Origin: CANMXU01 sp052030545
Lineage (GTDB): Bacteria; Pseudomonadota; Gammaproteobacteria; Enterobacterales; Alteromonadaceae
DNA: 64,000 nt
Reading direction: 5' to 3'
NCBI RefSeq assembly: GCF_052030545.1
Contig: NZ_JBPDIH010000011.1
Span: 72,672-136,671, forward strand
Shown here: positions 50,847-59,872 of the stretch, piece after piece
How positions within the stretch are numbered: the first letter of the stretch is position 1
How the letters are laid out: every line of letters begins with the position of its first letter
Translations under genes and position numbers: made by a program
The notes under the pieces: generated by a model
The model's input: only the letters and a program-made list of their open reading frames with translations
Database searches by the model: none
What the model was told of the DNA's origin: nothing

Positions 50847-51671
50847 TTACTTTTTGTTATATTTCACTAATAGTTCAGCCACTTTTTTACGACCGTTACC
50901 TTTTTGGCTAATGGTTCTTGCCACCTTAATCGATTTTAGTTTGTCAGCATTTTCATAAATTTTACGCGTCCAAATCGTATCATGATTACTGATCACTACC
51001 GTTGCGCCTTGCTCAGTGCTTACTTCTTCTGCAGCGTTCGCTAAATCGGCTTGCTCATCTAAACCAAAACCATTACCTGCATAGCTGGTAAAGCTCGCGG
51101 TTTTACTTAACGGTACATACGGTGGATCGCAATAAATTACATCGCCAGTGTTGGCGCGAGCAAATGTGTCTCGATAGCCTTCACAGACAAAGGTTGCACG
51201 CTGTGCTTTTTCAGCGAAAAACTCTAATTCAGCTTGAGGAAAATAAGGTTTTTTGTATTTGCCAAATGGCACATTATAGCCGCCAGACTTGTTATATCGA
51301 CATAAACCATTGTAACCATGGCGGTTCATATAAAGAAAAATTAGCGATCGAAAGTATGGGTCGTCACTGGCATTAAACTCACTACGTAGCTGGTAGTAAA
51401 CCTCTGGCTGATTGTTTTCAGGAGTGAACACCCGCTGAGCGTCGTTAATAAAACGTTGCGGCTGCTCTTTAAGAATTTGATAAAGATTAATCAAGTCTTG
51501 ATTAATATCATTGAGCAGATAATGGTCGTAGTCAGTATTAAGAAAAATAGAGCCTGCGCCAACAAAAGGTTCAATTAAACAATCACCTTGCGGAAGCATT
51601 TTTCGAATAACATCGCTTAAGCCATATTTACCGCCGGCCCATTTAAGAAACGCTCGATGCTTTTTAATCAT
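50847..51671 (-). CDS. dam: DNA adenine methylase (GATC)
   Basis: Methylates adenine in GATC, marking strands for mismatch repair and replication control. The 274-aa enzyme has the SAM motif FLKWAGGKYGLSDVI and the FVGAGSIFLN loop, and the catalytic DPPY (VIYCDPPYVPLS, about residue 177). The ATG at 51671 is preferred; a TTG at 51680 is possible. It is downstream of damX on the same strand. Confidence 0.95.
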   Translation of the reverse strand: MIKKHRAFLKWAGGKYGLSDVIRKMLPQGDCLIEPFVGAGSIFLNTDYDHYLLNDINQDLINLYQILKEQPQRFINDAQRVFTPENNQPEVYYQLRSEFNASDDPYFRSLIFLYMNRHGYNGLCRYNKSGGYNVPFGKYKKPYFPQAELEFFAEKAQRATFVCEGYRDTFARANTGDVIYCDPPYVPLSKTASFTSYAGNGFGLDEQADLANAAEEVSTEQGATVVISNHDTIWTRKIYENADKLKSIKVARTISQKGNGRKKVAELLVKYNKK

Positions 51672-51737
51672 GCCTACCAAAAACCTTCATCACTACTGCA
51701 ATTTAAAATAAAGGCGAATTGTATCCTGTATTACGTG

Positions 51738-53132
51738 TTAATGGGAGCTTTCAAAGCTATTGATTTCACTATTAACCGTGTTAATTGTTTTAATAAATGG
51801 TTTTAAGTTTTGAATGTGCGAAGGCAAACCATTTAAATAGTCAACCGCCAAGTTTCGCTCATCAAAAATAGGCGAAGTTACCATCAGCATCGATTGATTG
51901 GCGATTAATCTATGATAGCCATGAAAACCAATGTCTCGATTAGCGACTAAAAATTCATCTAAAATACTTTGCTTAGAAAACCCTGAAAATTGAATAACAA
52001 AACCCGACTCAGCAGCTAGGTAATATTGAGGGTTTAGCCCCTGAAAGGTCAATAAATTTACTGTTGAACGATTAGTTGGTTTTAACTCGCTTTGTATTAC
52101 TTTACGCTGTTTCGGTATGCTAAGTTGTGGCTCGGCTCTACTGTTATCGACAAACGAGTTAACAATCGCCATTGAAATTTCTTCGCTGTTTGCTGGTTGT
52201 GAAGCAACTTCAATCGCTTTATTTTCATGCGACGCTGAAAATTGAAGTAATGCTGAATAAATATCTTGTGCACTGGCCGCTATGATTGGCTGGTCAGTCA
52301 AATGACTCGATATATTGATATCGTCAACTTCGGTTATCGTTGCATTATCTATTTGCGCAGCACTTTCTTTCGTTGGAGTTAGTGGCAAGACAAAATCGGA
52401 CTGCTCACTAGTCTTTAATTCTCGCTCCTCTTGAGCCGGAAGTTGGCTAAAGCTGGCACTGTCTAATTGATATAAATACATGATAGTCGCGATAGAAATC
52501 ACAGAAATGATAGCAACTAATAAACTCACTTGTTTAGCCATTGGCGCCGAAAATATTGATCTTTTAACTTTAAATAACGCTGAAGTGACCGGTACAAGCT
52601 GACCTGAATGTGCCAATAAAATCGACATGTTTTTATCAAAAAGATGATCATGCTCTGCAGTCAGCCTGCCCGCATCGAGGTTACCTGACATAACAACATT
52701 AATATCTAGATTGGCTTTTTTCGCGATTAACGCAAGTTGGGTGAGTTCATGGAGCAATTGAACCGATGCGTTGTGCATATTTTCAGCAACGATGCTGATC
52801 GCTTTACCTTGTTGTTTGGCTAAATTAAACAAGCTTACAGCGAGGGATTGTTCGGGATCGAATAAGGTATTGGCAAACAGTTGTTCAATAATACGACATC
52901 TTATTTGAATATCGTTTAATTTTGACGAAATGGCGATGTAAGCCGCATTGTGTTCGTCAGGTAATGCTGCCAAAAATTGATTGGTTACTTCAGAGCATAC
53001 ACTGTTGTCTTCATCAATGACTAATACAGCATGCTTAGAAAAGCGTAAAACATAATCAATGCGCGCATTGGTGCTTATTTTAGTGACACTTTGATTATGT
53101 TGTATTTCTTCTGATTTTTGTGCTGCAGGCAT
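51738..53132 (-). CDS. damX: DamX-like cell-division protein with SPOR domain
   Basis: A 464-aa inner-membrane protein. The N-terminal half (about 20-195) resembles a degenerate AAA-type ATPase without a P-loop. A membrane helix lies at about 203-223, then a low-complexity periplasmic linker. The C-terminal SPOR domain (about 380-455; GFVIQFSGFSKQSILDEFL, MLMVTSPIFDERNLAVDYLNGLP) binds septal peptidoglycan. Position between aroB and dam is the standard one for damX. Confidence 0.88.
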   Translation of the reverse strand: MPAAQKSEEIQHNQSVTKISTNARIDYVLRFSKHAVLVIDEDNSVCSEVTNQFLAALPDEHNAAYIAISSKLNDIQIRCRIIEQLFANTLFDPEQSLAVSLFNLAKQQGKAISIVAENMHNASVQLLHELTQLALIAKKANLDINVVMSGNLDAGRLTAEHDHLFDKNMSILLAHSGQLVPVTSALFKVKRSIFSAPMAKQVSLLVAIISVISIATIMYLYQLDSASFSQLPAQEERELKTSEQSDFVLPLTPTKESAAQIDNATITEVDDINISSHLTDQPIIAASAQDIYSALLQFSASHENKAIEVASQPANSEEISMAIVNSFVDNSRAEPQLSIPKQRKVIQSELKPTNRSTVNLLTFQGLNPQYYLAAESGFVIQFSGFSKQSILDEFLVANRDIGFHGYHRLIANQSMLMVTSPIFDERNLAVDYLNGLPSHIQNLKPFIKTINTVNSEINSFESSH

Positions 53133-53158
53133 GCTTCACCTATCTGTATTAAGTTCAA

Positions 53159-54223
53159 TTACAGAATTTGCTGAAGCATTTCCTCAGTGATGTCGTCACG
53201 TATTTCTGACTGACCTATTGCTGTTGGTACGATAAAACGTAGCTTACCAGCAATATTCTTTTTGTCTCGACTCATATGAGACATAAAGGCATCGAAACTC
53301 ATTTCACTTGGTGACTCAAGCGGTAAGCTAAAGGCAGCAATTAATGCTTCAATGCGACGAAGATCTGACGCTTGCAGTAAATTCATTGTTACTGCAAGCT
53401 TTGCAGCAAGTACCATGCCAGTAGCTACAGCTTCACCATGCAACCATTTACCATAACCTAACTCAGCTTCAATCGCATGACCAAAGGTGTGACCTAGATT
53501 TAATAAGGCACGCACGCTACCTTCTTTTTCATCGGCAGCAACAATATCGGCTTTACACTGACAACAAGTTTCAATCATTTGCGTTAAAGTCTCAGGATCG
53601 CCAGCTTTAATCGCATCAGTATTGTCTTCTAACCAGGTGAAAAACTCGCCATCGCCTAGGATGCCATATTTTATCACCTCAGCAATACCGGCATTAAATT
53701 CACGTTCAGGCAGTGTTTTTAAACTATCGATATCTATCATCACTGCTTTAGGCTGATAAAAAGCACCGATCATGTTTTTACCTAACGGATGATTGACTGC
53801 GGTTTTACCACCAACTGAAGAGTCAACTTGTGACAATAAGGTTGTTGGTACTTGAATAAAATCTATTCCACGTTGATAACACGCTGCCGCAAAGCCAGTG
53901 ATGTCCCCAATAACACCGCCACCAAGCGCAATTAATGTGGTATCGCGTCCATGAGCACCAGCTAACAAGTGAGACATAATTAGCTCAAAATTAGCCAGGT
54001 TTTTCTGTGCTTCGCCATCAGCTAAAACCACTTCGTCAACATCAAAGTCGCTGAGTTGATTTTTTAAGGCTTCAAGGTAAAGAGGCGCTACAAGATCGTT
54101 AGATACGATGCAAACACGTTTGCTACGGATATGTTTAGCAAAAAGGCTACTATCACTTAGTAGCCCAGCGTCAATATAGATAGGGTAACTTCGGTCACCC
54201 AATTCAACATGGAGAGTATTCAT
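53159..54223 (-). CDS. aroB: 3-dehydroquinate synthase
   Basis: Second step of the shikimate pathway: converts DAHP to 3-dehydroquinate using NAD and a divalent metal. The 354-aa protein has IALGGGVIGDITGFAAACYQRG (NAD/substrate loop), TTLLSQVDSSVGGKTAVNHP and the metal-binding NLGHTFGHAIE. It follows aroK by 3 bp. Confidence 0.97.
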   Translation of the reverse strand: MNTLHVELGDRSYPIYIDAGLLSDSSLFAKHIRSKRVCIVSNDLVAPLYLEALKNQLSDFDVDEVVLADGEAQKNLANFELIMSHLLAGAHGRDTTLIALGGGVIGDITGFAAACYQRGIDFIQVPTTLLSQVDSSVGGKTAVNHPLGKNMIGAFYQPKAVMIDIDSLKTLPEREFNAGIAEVIKYGILGDGEFFTWLEDNTDAIKAGDPETLTQMIETCCQCKADIVAADEKEGSVRALLNLGHTFGHAIEAELGYGKWLHGEAVATGMVLAAKLAVTMNLLQASDLRRIEALIAAFSLPLESPSEMSFDAFMSHMSRDKKNIAGKLRFIVPTAIGQSEIRDDITEEMLQQIL

Positions 54224-54226
54224 TGA

Positions 54227-54745
54227 TTAGAAATCTAAACGTTCCACAATTTTATTCGCAACTACTTTTGCGCTTTGATCATCTGTTTTAACGATAACGT
54301 CAGCGATCTCTTCATATAACGGGTTTCTTTCAAGCGCTAACTTTTCTAAAACTGTGCGTGGTTCTTCTGATGTTTGCAATAATGGACGACGACGATCACG
54401 TTGCGTGCGAGCAACTTGTTTATCAATAGTTGTTTCTAAATAAACAACAATACCACGGGCTGATAAGCGATTTCTAACTTGGCTACTAATCACTGAACCA
54501 CCGCCAGTTGCCAATACGATGCCTTGCATTTCGCTTAAATCATCAATAACGCCTTCTTCTCTTTTGCGAAAACCTTCTTCGCCTTCAAGATCAAACACCC
54601 ATGCGATATCTGCACCTGTGCGGCGCTCTATTTCCTGATCAGAGTCATAAAAGTCTAAATGTAGCTTATCTGCCAATTCACGACCTATGGTACTTTTGCC
54701 TGCGCCCATTGGGCCTACAAGGAATATGTTACGTTTTTCTGCCAT
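54227..54745 (-). CDS. aroK: Shikimate kinase I
   Basis: Phosphorylates shikimate. The 172-aa protein has a Walker A (GPMGAGKSTIGR, about 11-22), the substrate-binding DSDQEIERRTG, the GGGSV loop and the RDRRRPLL lid. It is followed directly by aroB and preceded by pilQ. Confidence 0.97.
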   Translation of the reverse strand: MAEKRNIFLVGPMGAGKSTIGRELADKLHLDFYDSDQEIERRTGADIAWVFDLEGEEGFRKREEGVIDDLSEMQGIVLATGGGSVISSQVRNRLSARGIVVYLETTIDKQVARTQRDRRRPLLQTSEEPRTVLEKLALERNPLYEEIADVIVKTDDQSAKVVANKIVERLDF

Positions 54746-54846
54746 TAGACTAACTTAATTCTCATTAAAAATTAATTACGGTTACAGGTATGAGGGGAGC
54801 CCTCGAAAATTTTAAGGGCGTAATTATCGCAATTGTTCGGTGTAGA

Positions 54847-54886
54847 TTGCAAGTAAGTGGTGAGAAAATACCCCACTTACTTGCAA
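54847..54886 (-). terminator. Hairpin between pilQ and aroK
   Basis: A perfect 14-bp stem (TTGCAAGTAAGTGG with its complement) around a 12-nt loop, immediately after the pilQ stop. No T run follows on the minus strand, so it may attenuate or process the transcript rather than end it, leaving aroK with partial read-through. Confidence 0.6.
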
Positions 54887-54891
54887 AATAA

Positions 54892-56949
54892 TTAAAAATG
54901 CTCAGTAACGATACGTGGTGTAACAAATATTAACAGCTCTTTCTTTTCGTTAAAGTTGTTACTATTTCTGAACATCCAGCCAAAATATGGAATATCTCCT
55001 AACACTGGTACTTTCGATACAGTGCTAATAATTGACTGCTGATAAATACCACCGAGGACGATAGTTTCACCATTGTTTACTAATACTTGTGTGCCAATTC
55101 GCTGTGTATCAATGGCAGGCGCCTGACCATTTTGCACATCAGATACGGTATCTTGGGTAACCACTAAGTCTAAAATAATGCGATCATCCGGCGTAATATG
55201 TGGCGTTACGGTTAAGCTCAATACCGCTTTCTTAAATTGTGTTGCCGTAGCGCCACTTGAAGCCGCTTCTTGATAAGGAATTTCCACACCTTGTTCAATA
55301 TACGCTTCTTTTTGATTGGCAGTGGTAATACGAGGACTGGCAATAATTTCGCCTTTATTCTCTTTTTCCATTGCCGATAGTTCTAAATCTAAAATGGTAC
55401 CATCAGCGAGTCTCGCCACTTGAAATGCTATACTACCTGCAGGGTTTGCGACAGGTAAATTGACATTCATTCGGTCATTAATACTTGGTAAATTACCGGC
55501 CGTTGCTGAGTCGTTACCTGCAATTGAGCCTGAACTGGTGTATTCACCATCGGTATTCGTTACGCCCCAACGAATACCCAACTCTTCGTTAATATTGTCT
55601 TTTACTGTCACCATACGAGATTCGATAACAACTTGGCGCACAGGGATGTCTAAAATATTCACCATGCGTTTGATATCTTCAATGCTATTGGCAGTATCGC
55701 GTATCAATAATGTATTAGTACGCTCATCAACACTTACGCTACCGCGCTCAGATAAAATGCTGGTATCTTCATTTTTGATCAAGTTGGCAAATTCAGAGGC
55801 TTTTGCATAGTTCACTTGCACATATTCTGAATATAGCGGTGCAAGCTCTTCAACTTGTTGCTTAGCTTGCAGATCTCTTGCTTCACGCGCGGCTAATTCA
55901 TCACTTGGGGCAACCATTAAAATATTGCCTTCCATGCGTTTATCTAAACCTTTAACTTTTAAGATAATATCGAGCGCTTGATCCCAAGGAACACCGTCTA
56001 ATCTTAAGGTAATGTTGCCTGCTACCGTATCACTGGTAACTAGGTTAAAACCATTATAGTCAGCAATAATTTGTAACACCGTACGTACAGGAATGTCTTG
56101 GAAGTTTAATGAAATGGCACGACCTGAAAAGTCATCAGCCTCACCTAAATAGCCAGGTACCTTGACTTTTTCAACAACCGTTAGCGAAAAAATATTGTTC
56201 GCTTGATTATGTGAAAAAGTAAACTCGCCATCAATATCAACCACTAAACGTGCATTTCGACCATCTTTAAAGGTTTCAATACCGGTCACTAAGGTGCCAA
56301 AGTCAGTAACATCAAGCTTATAAAGCAAATCTTCAACAATTTCAGTATTGTGAAATTCGATATAAAGCTTGCCAAGTTTATCACTAACATCAACAGCCAC
56401 CATGCTGTCAGCTAGGTACACTAATACCTGCGCTTCATTTTCTTGGCCGCGACGAAAGTCAATTGAGTCAATATTATTAATAAAGTCGCCGCCCACTGGC
56501 GTAAGTTTAGCGATTGGTGTATTTGAACTATTTTTATTTAACGTTACTGCAAATTGGTTGTCAGTTTGTTTAACATCAAAAATCGCTAATTTCTCAAGGT
56601 TGATCGAGGCAACAACTAAACCGGCAAGCTTTTGCACGGTAATATTTTCAACGCCTGCATGCTCTACAGTGGTTGATAATAATTGCAAATCAAAATCGTC
56701 CGCGTCGAAGGTGATATCAATTCTTGCTGGATTCATTGAGGTTTTTACTTGCGGTTGAACACTAATAGTTTCAGATAATGAAAAAACCAGTTCAATCTCT
56801 TGATTTTGCAAAGTATTATATTCAACACCCGTTAGGGTCGCTGAAAAAGCTGTTGAAGAACATACGCATAAAAGTGCCGTATATAGCAGTTTTATTCCGG
56901 CAGTACGGATAGTAGTATTAATTTTTTTCATTTTATTATTTAGCAACAT
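54892..56949 (-). CDS. pilQ: Type IV pilus secretin PilQ
   Basis: Outer-membrane channel for the type IV pilus. The ATG at 56949 gives 685 aa; AAAGGA lies 5 bp upstream and the start shares a base with the pilP stop. A signal peptide is followed by AMIN domains (VFSLSETISVQPQVK; VLVYLADSMVAVDVSDKLGKLYIEF), the N0/STN region (ISLNFQDIPVRTVLQIIADYNGFNLV) and the secretin core (VVIESRMVTVKDNINEELGIRWG; GEIIASPRI; VLGGIYQQ). It is the last gene of pilMNOPQ. Confidence 0.96.
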   Translation of the reverse strand: MLLNNKMKKINTTIRTAGIKLLYTALLCVCSSTAFSATLTGVEYNTLQNQEIELVFSLSETISVQPQVKTSMNPARIDITFDADDFDLQLLSTTVEHAGVENITVQKLAGLVVASINLEKLAIFDVKQTDNQFAVTLNKNSSNTPIAKLTPVGGDFINNIDSIDFRRGQENEAQVLVYLADSMVAVDVSDKLGKLYIEFHNTEIVEDLLYKLDVTDFGTLVTGIETFKDGRNARLVVDIDGEFTFSHNQANNIFSLTVVEKVKVPGYLGEADDFSGRAISLNFQDIPVRTVLQIIADYNGFNLVTSDTVAGNITLRLDGVPWDQALDIILKVKGLDKRMEGNILMVAPSDELAAREARDLQAKQQVEELAPLYSEYVQVNYAKASEFANLIKNEDTSILSERGSVSVDERTNTLLIRDTANSIEDIKRMVNILDIPVRQVVIESRMVTVKDNINEELGIRWGVTNTDGEYTSSGSIAGNDSATAGNLPSINDRMNVNLPVANPAGSIAFQVARLADGTILDLELSAMEKENKGEIIASPRITTANQKEAYIEQGVEIPYQEAASSGATATQFKKAVLSLTVTPHITPDDRIILDLVVTQDTVSDVQNGQAPAIDTQRIGTQVLVNNGETIVLGGIYQQSIISTVSKVPVLGDIPYFGWMFRNSNNFNEKKELLIFVTPRIVTEHF

Positions 56950-57482
56950 TACTTCCTTTGCCCCTCTGAATCCGCTTTTACCATATTCACGACAGTTTCG
57001 CGCTCTACCCAACAACCAGCACCATCGGGAATCAATTCGATGACCTTGACACTATTTTGACTTACGTCTGTTATTCTTCCGTTGTACATGCCTACATATC
57101 CACCTACCGCAACGCGATGTAAAGTTGCATCTGACGCTTCAACCAGCGCCCAAGTTATACCAAGTTCCCCTAACGTGCCTCGCATAGATAAATCGCTTAA
57201 AGCATATTTTTCCAATGGCTGCTTTCTGCGACGAGGATCAGGACTTAAACAACCTGACATTTGTTGAATTTTTTCTTGAATTGCTTCGGGTTTAGGCGCA
57301 TTAAATGGGCTCCTTAACTCTTCCGCAGCATATTCTACATGCCTAAATTGTTCAATTTCAGGCATAGGTTCAATATAAGCCTTAGTATTTTCTTGTACTT
57401 GCACCATATGTGTTTTTATATCACTGGTATCGTCAAAACAGCCTGCTAACAAAATACAAGGTAATAACATTAACTTTTTCAT
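56949..57482 (-). CDS. pilP: Type IV pilus lipoprotein PilP
   Basis: A 177-aa periplasmic lipoprotein linking the PilMNO inner-membrane complex to PilQ. Lipobox LLAGCFDD near the N-terminus; C-terminal beta domain SMRGTLGELGITWALVEASDATLHRV and VGGYVGMYNGRITDV. The start overlaps the pilO stop by 4 bp. Confidence 0.95.
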   Translation of the reverse strand: MKKLMLLPCILLAGCFDDTSDIKTHMVQVQENTKAYIEPMPEIEQFRHVEYAAEELRSPFNAPKPEAIQEKIQQMSGCLSPDPRRRKQPLEKYALSDLSMRGTLGELGITWALVEASDATLHRVAVGGYVGMYNGRITDVSQNSVKVIELIPDGAGCWVERETVVNMVKADSEGQRK

Positions 57483-58087
57483 TCTGTCTCAGACTCCTTA
57501 TATCGATAAGTTTTAGCCTGTAGCTTTAAACTTAGTTCCCCTTGACCTTGTGTATCTCGCGCAATCTTAAAATTATGTAAGGTTACTATGCGTGGTAGCC
57601 CTGCAATTTTACTAACAAAGTGCCCGAAATCATGATAACTACCAATCACTTCAATATCGATTGGCAGCTCAACATAAATTTCACGTGTGATTTCTGGCTG
57701 CCAGTTCAATTTTACAAAGTTTAAATCACTGGTTGTGCCAACAAAGGTAATATCATCTAACAAACCAGGTGTTTCATGGCTATCTGGCAAACTTTTTAAT
57801 TGATTGGCAAACATAGATTCCGCTTCTTTCATTTGCGCTTTAAATAAATCTAAATTGGCAGAAATATGATATTTAGTTTTGTACTGCTCTTTTAGGGTAA
57901 TTTCGTCTGCTTTAACACGATCTAATTGTTCAATTTTTTCACTAATGATTAGTGCATAACCAACCGCAGAAACAACCACAGCCAAAAATAATCCGGCAAC
58001 AAATTTTGCAGCTGGTGGCCATTGCGCAATGTTTTCAAGATCTAAATCGCTAAATTGTTCGGATAAATTAGATAAATCAAGATTCAT
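57479..58087 (-). CDS. pilO: Type IV pilus assembly protein PilO
   Basis: A 202-aa inner-membrane protein: one helix (FVAGLFLAVVVSAVGYALII), a coiled coil (EKIEQLDRVKADEITLKEQYKTK), then a ferredoxin-like periplasmic domain (YVELPIDIEVIGSYHDFGHFVSKIAGLPRIVTL). It pairs with PilN. Gaps to its neighbours are 2 bp or an overlap. Confidence 0.96.
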   Translation of the reverse strand: MNLDLSNLSEQFSDLDLENIAQWPPAAKFVAGLFLAVVVSAVGYALIISEKIEQLDRVKADEITLKEQYKTKYHISANLDLFKAQMKEAESMFANQLKSLPDSHETPGLLDDITFVGTTSDLNFVKLNWQPEITREIYVELPIDIEVIGSYHDFGHFVSKIAGLPRIVTLHNFKIARDTQGQGELSLKLQAKTYRYKESETE

Positions 58088-58089
58088 GT

Positions 58090-58677
58090 CTAACCTCCTG
58101 TGCTTGTAGCTTCAACAGCGGCGTCATAGTCTTCGACTAAACCACGGATACGTATACGCATATTGAAATCACTTAACAATTTGCTTTTAGCATCGTTACT
58201 GGTAATTGACTCTAAAATTGCATCAGCAAATAAATTTGAACGCTCGATTTCACGGATCATATTTGCCAAATGATTGTTCGATTCACTCTTACCAATAATC
58301 TGAATACTGTTCTCATCTTTTTCGATGCTAACTAAGTATACGCCATTTGGCACAACTTTCGCTATTTCATCAAGAACTTGTGTACCTACATTACGACTAC
58401 GTTGTAATTGCTCTACTACACCGATACGTTTTTTAAGCGCACTTTTTTTATCGTTTAACGACCGTATTTCACTAATCTTAATATCAAGAATTTGAATTTC
58501 ATTTTTCAAAAACTGATTACGTTTGAGCTGACCGTCAATTCTCGCTTGATAAACCTGCCCAACAATAAAAACAATAGCAAAAGCGACGATACAAACCGCC
58601 GCAAGTAAGGTGAAAAACTGCTGTTGCTTGGCTTTTTGCGCTTCTTCACGCCATGGAAGTAGGTTTATATATGCCAT
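58090..58677 (-). CDS. pilN: Type IV pilus assembly protein PilN
   Basis: A 195-aa inner-membrane protein. The N-terminal INLLPWREE motif, which docks into PilM, precedes a helix (FFTLLAAVCIVAFAIVFIVG), a coiled coil and a periplasmic domain (VLDEIAKVVPNGVYLVSIE). Its start overlaps the pilM stop by 13 bp. Confidence 0.96.
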   Translation of the reverse strand: MAYINLLPWREEAQKAKQQQFFTLLAAVCIVAFAIVFIVGQVYQARIDGQLKRNQFLKNEIQILDIKISEIRSLNDKKSALKKRIGVVEQLQRSRNVGTQVLDEIAKVVPNGVYLVSIEKDENSIQIIGKSESNNHLANMIREIERSNLFADAILESITSNDAKSKLLSDFNMRIRIRGLVEDYDAAVEATSTGG

Positions 58678-59744
58678 TGCGAAAAACTCCTAAGCGCTAA
58701 GCCAGTAGCAACCATAAGTTGCGGCGCTACTTTTTCTAATTTTTCTTGGTCTATTTTTTCAGAAACAGTCATATTGCTAAATGGGTTAGCGATAATCGTA
58801 TGAATACCTAACTCTTCTGCAAGTAATTCCTGAATACCTTCAACTAAACCAGTTCCGCCTGAAATAATTAGGTAATCGACCTTTTCTTTACCACTGGCAG
58901 TGAGAAACATTTGTATAGCGCGGCGAATTTGTTGAACTAATATGGTATGAAATGGCGCCAAAACCTCGAAGGTGTAATTAGGCGGAAGATCTTGGCTAAC
59001 TTTCGCGGCTTCGGCTTCTTCAAAGGTTTTGTTGTAATAAGATACAATCGAACGTGTGTATTGTTCGCCACCAAAAAGCTGATCGCGACTATAAATGTGA
59101 TTGCCCGCTTCGGTGACCGAGAATAATGTCATCGTGGCGCCAACATCCGCAATGGCAACGACTTTTTCGTTAGCATCTTCTGGCAATAAAGACAGGCAAA
59201 TATCGTGTGCCCGGCTGATGGCATAAGATTCAACATCAATGACTTTAGCTTCAAAGCCACCCGCTTCTAATGCCGATACGCGGGCCTCAACAGACTCGGT
59301 TCGTGCTGCGCTTAAAAGGACATTGATTTTACTCGGATCTGATTCATTAACATCTAAGGTTTCAAAATCTAGGCTTACTTCATCTAGTGGATAGGGAATT
59401 AAACTATCGGCTTCAATTTCGATCTGGCTAGCAAGCTCATCTTCATTAAGAGCAATGTCCATGTAAATCACTTTCGTGATAACCGTTTGACCGGAAACTG
59501 CCGCTGCAGCATGTGAAACAGATGAAGCAATTTGTTTTCTTACTTTAGCGACAATGTTACCAACCGCTTCAATATCTTGAATTTCACGATCAATCACAGC
59601 GCCGCGTGGCATTGGTTCAACCACATAGGCTTCTAAGATATAGCCATCATTCCCCTGGTTTAACAAAACAGCTTTAATAGAGTGGGAGCCGATATCTATC
59701 CCTACTATCATCGATGCTTTCTTTTTCCATAGATTGCTCAGCAT
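58665..59744 (-). CDS. pilM: Type IV pilus assembly ATPase-like protein PilM
   Basis: A 359-aa cytosolic actin-like protein (FtsA fold) that recruits PilN. Nucleotide motifs: IVGIDIGSHSIKAVLL, VVAIADVGATMTLFSV and YLIISGGTGLVEGI. It is the first gene of pilMNOPQ and divergent from mrcA, the usual arrangement in gammaproteobacteria. Confidence 0.96.
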   Translation of the reverse strand: MLSNLWKKKASMIVGIDIGSHSIKAVLLNQGNDGYILEAYVVEPMPRGAVIDREIQDIEAVGNIVAKVRKQIASSVSHAAAAVSGQTVITKVIYMDIALNEDELASQIEIEADSLIPYPLDEVSLDFETLDVNESDPSKINVLLSAARTESVEARVSALEAGGFEAKVIDVESYAISRAHDICLSLLPEDANEKVVAIADVGATMTLFSVTEAGNHIYSRDQLFGGEQYTRSIVSYYNKTFEEAEAAKVSQDLPPNYTFEVLAPFHTILVQQIRRAIQMFLTASGKEKVDYLIISGGTGLVEGIQELLAEELGIHTIIANPFSNMTVSEKIDQEKLEKVAPQLMVATGLALRSFSQWHI

Positions 59745-59872
59745 AACTACCTACTAGATCATATTGTTATAGTAATATTAGACATAATATAGATATATTT
59801 ACATTTATTACATGCTTTTACGCGATATACTAGTACTATTATTGAGTTTTTTTATTTTAATGAGTTTTTATT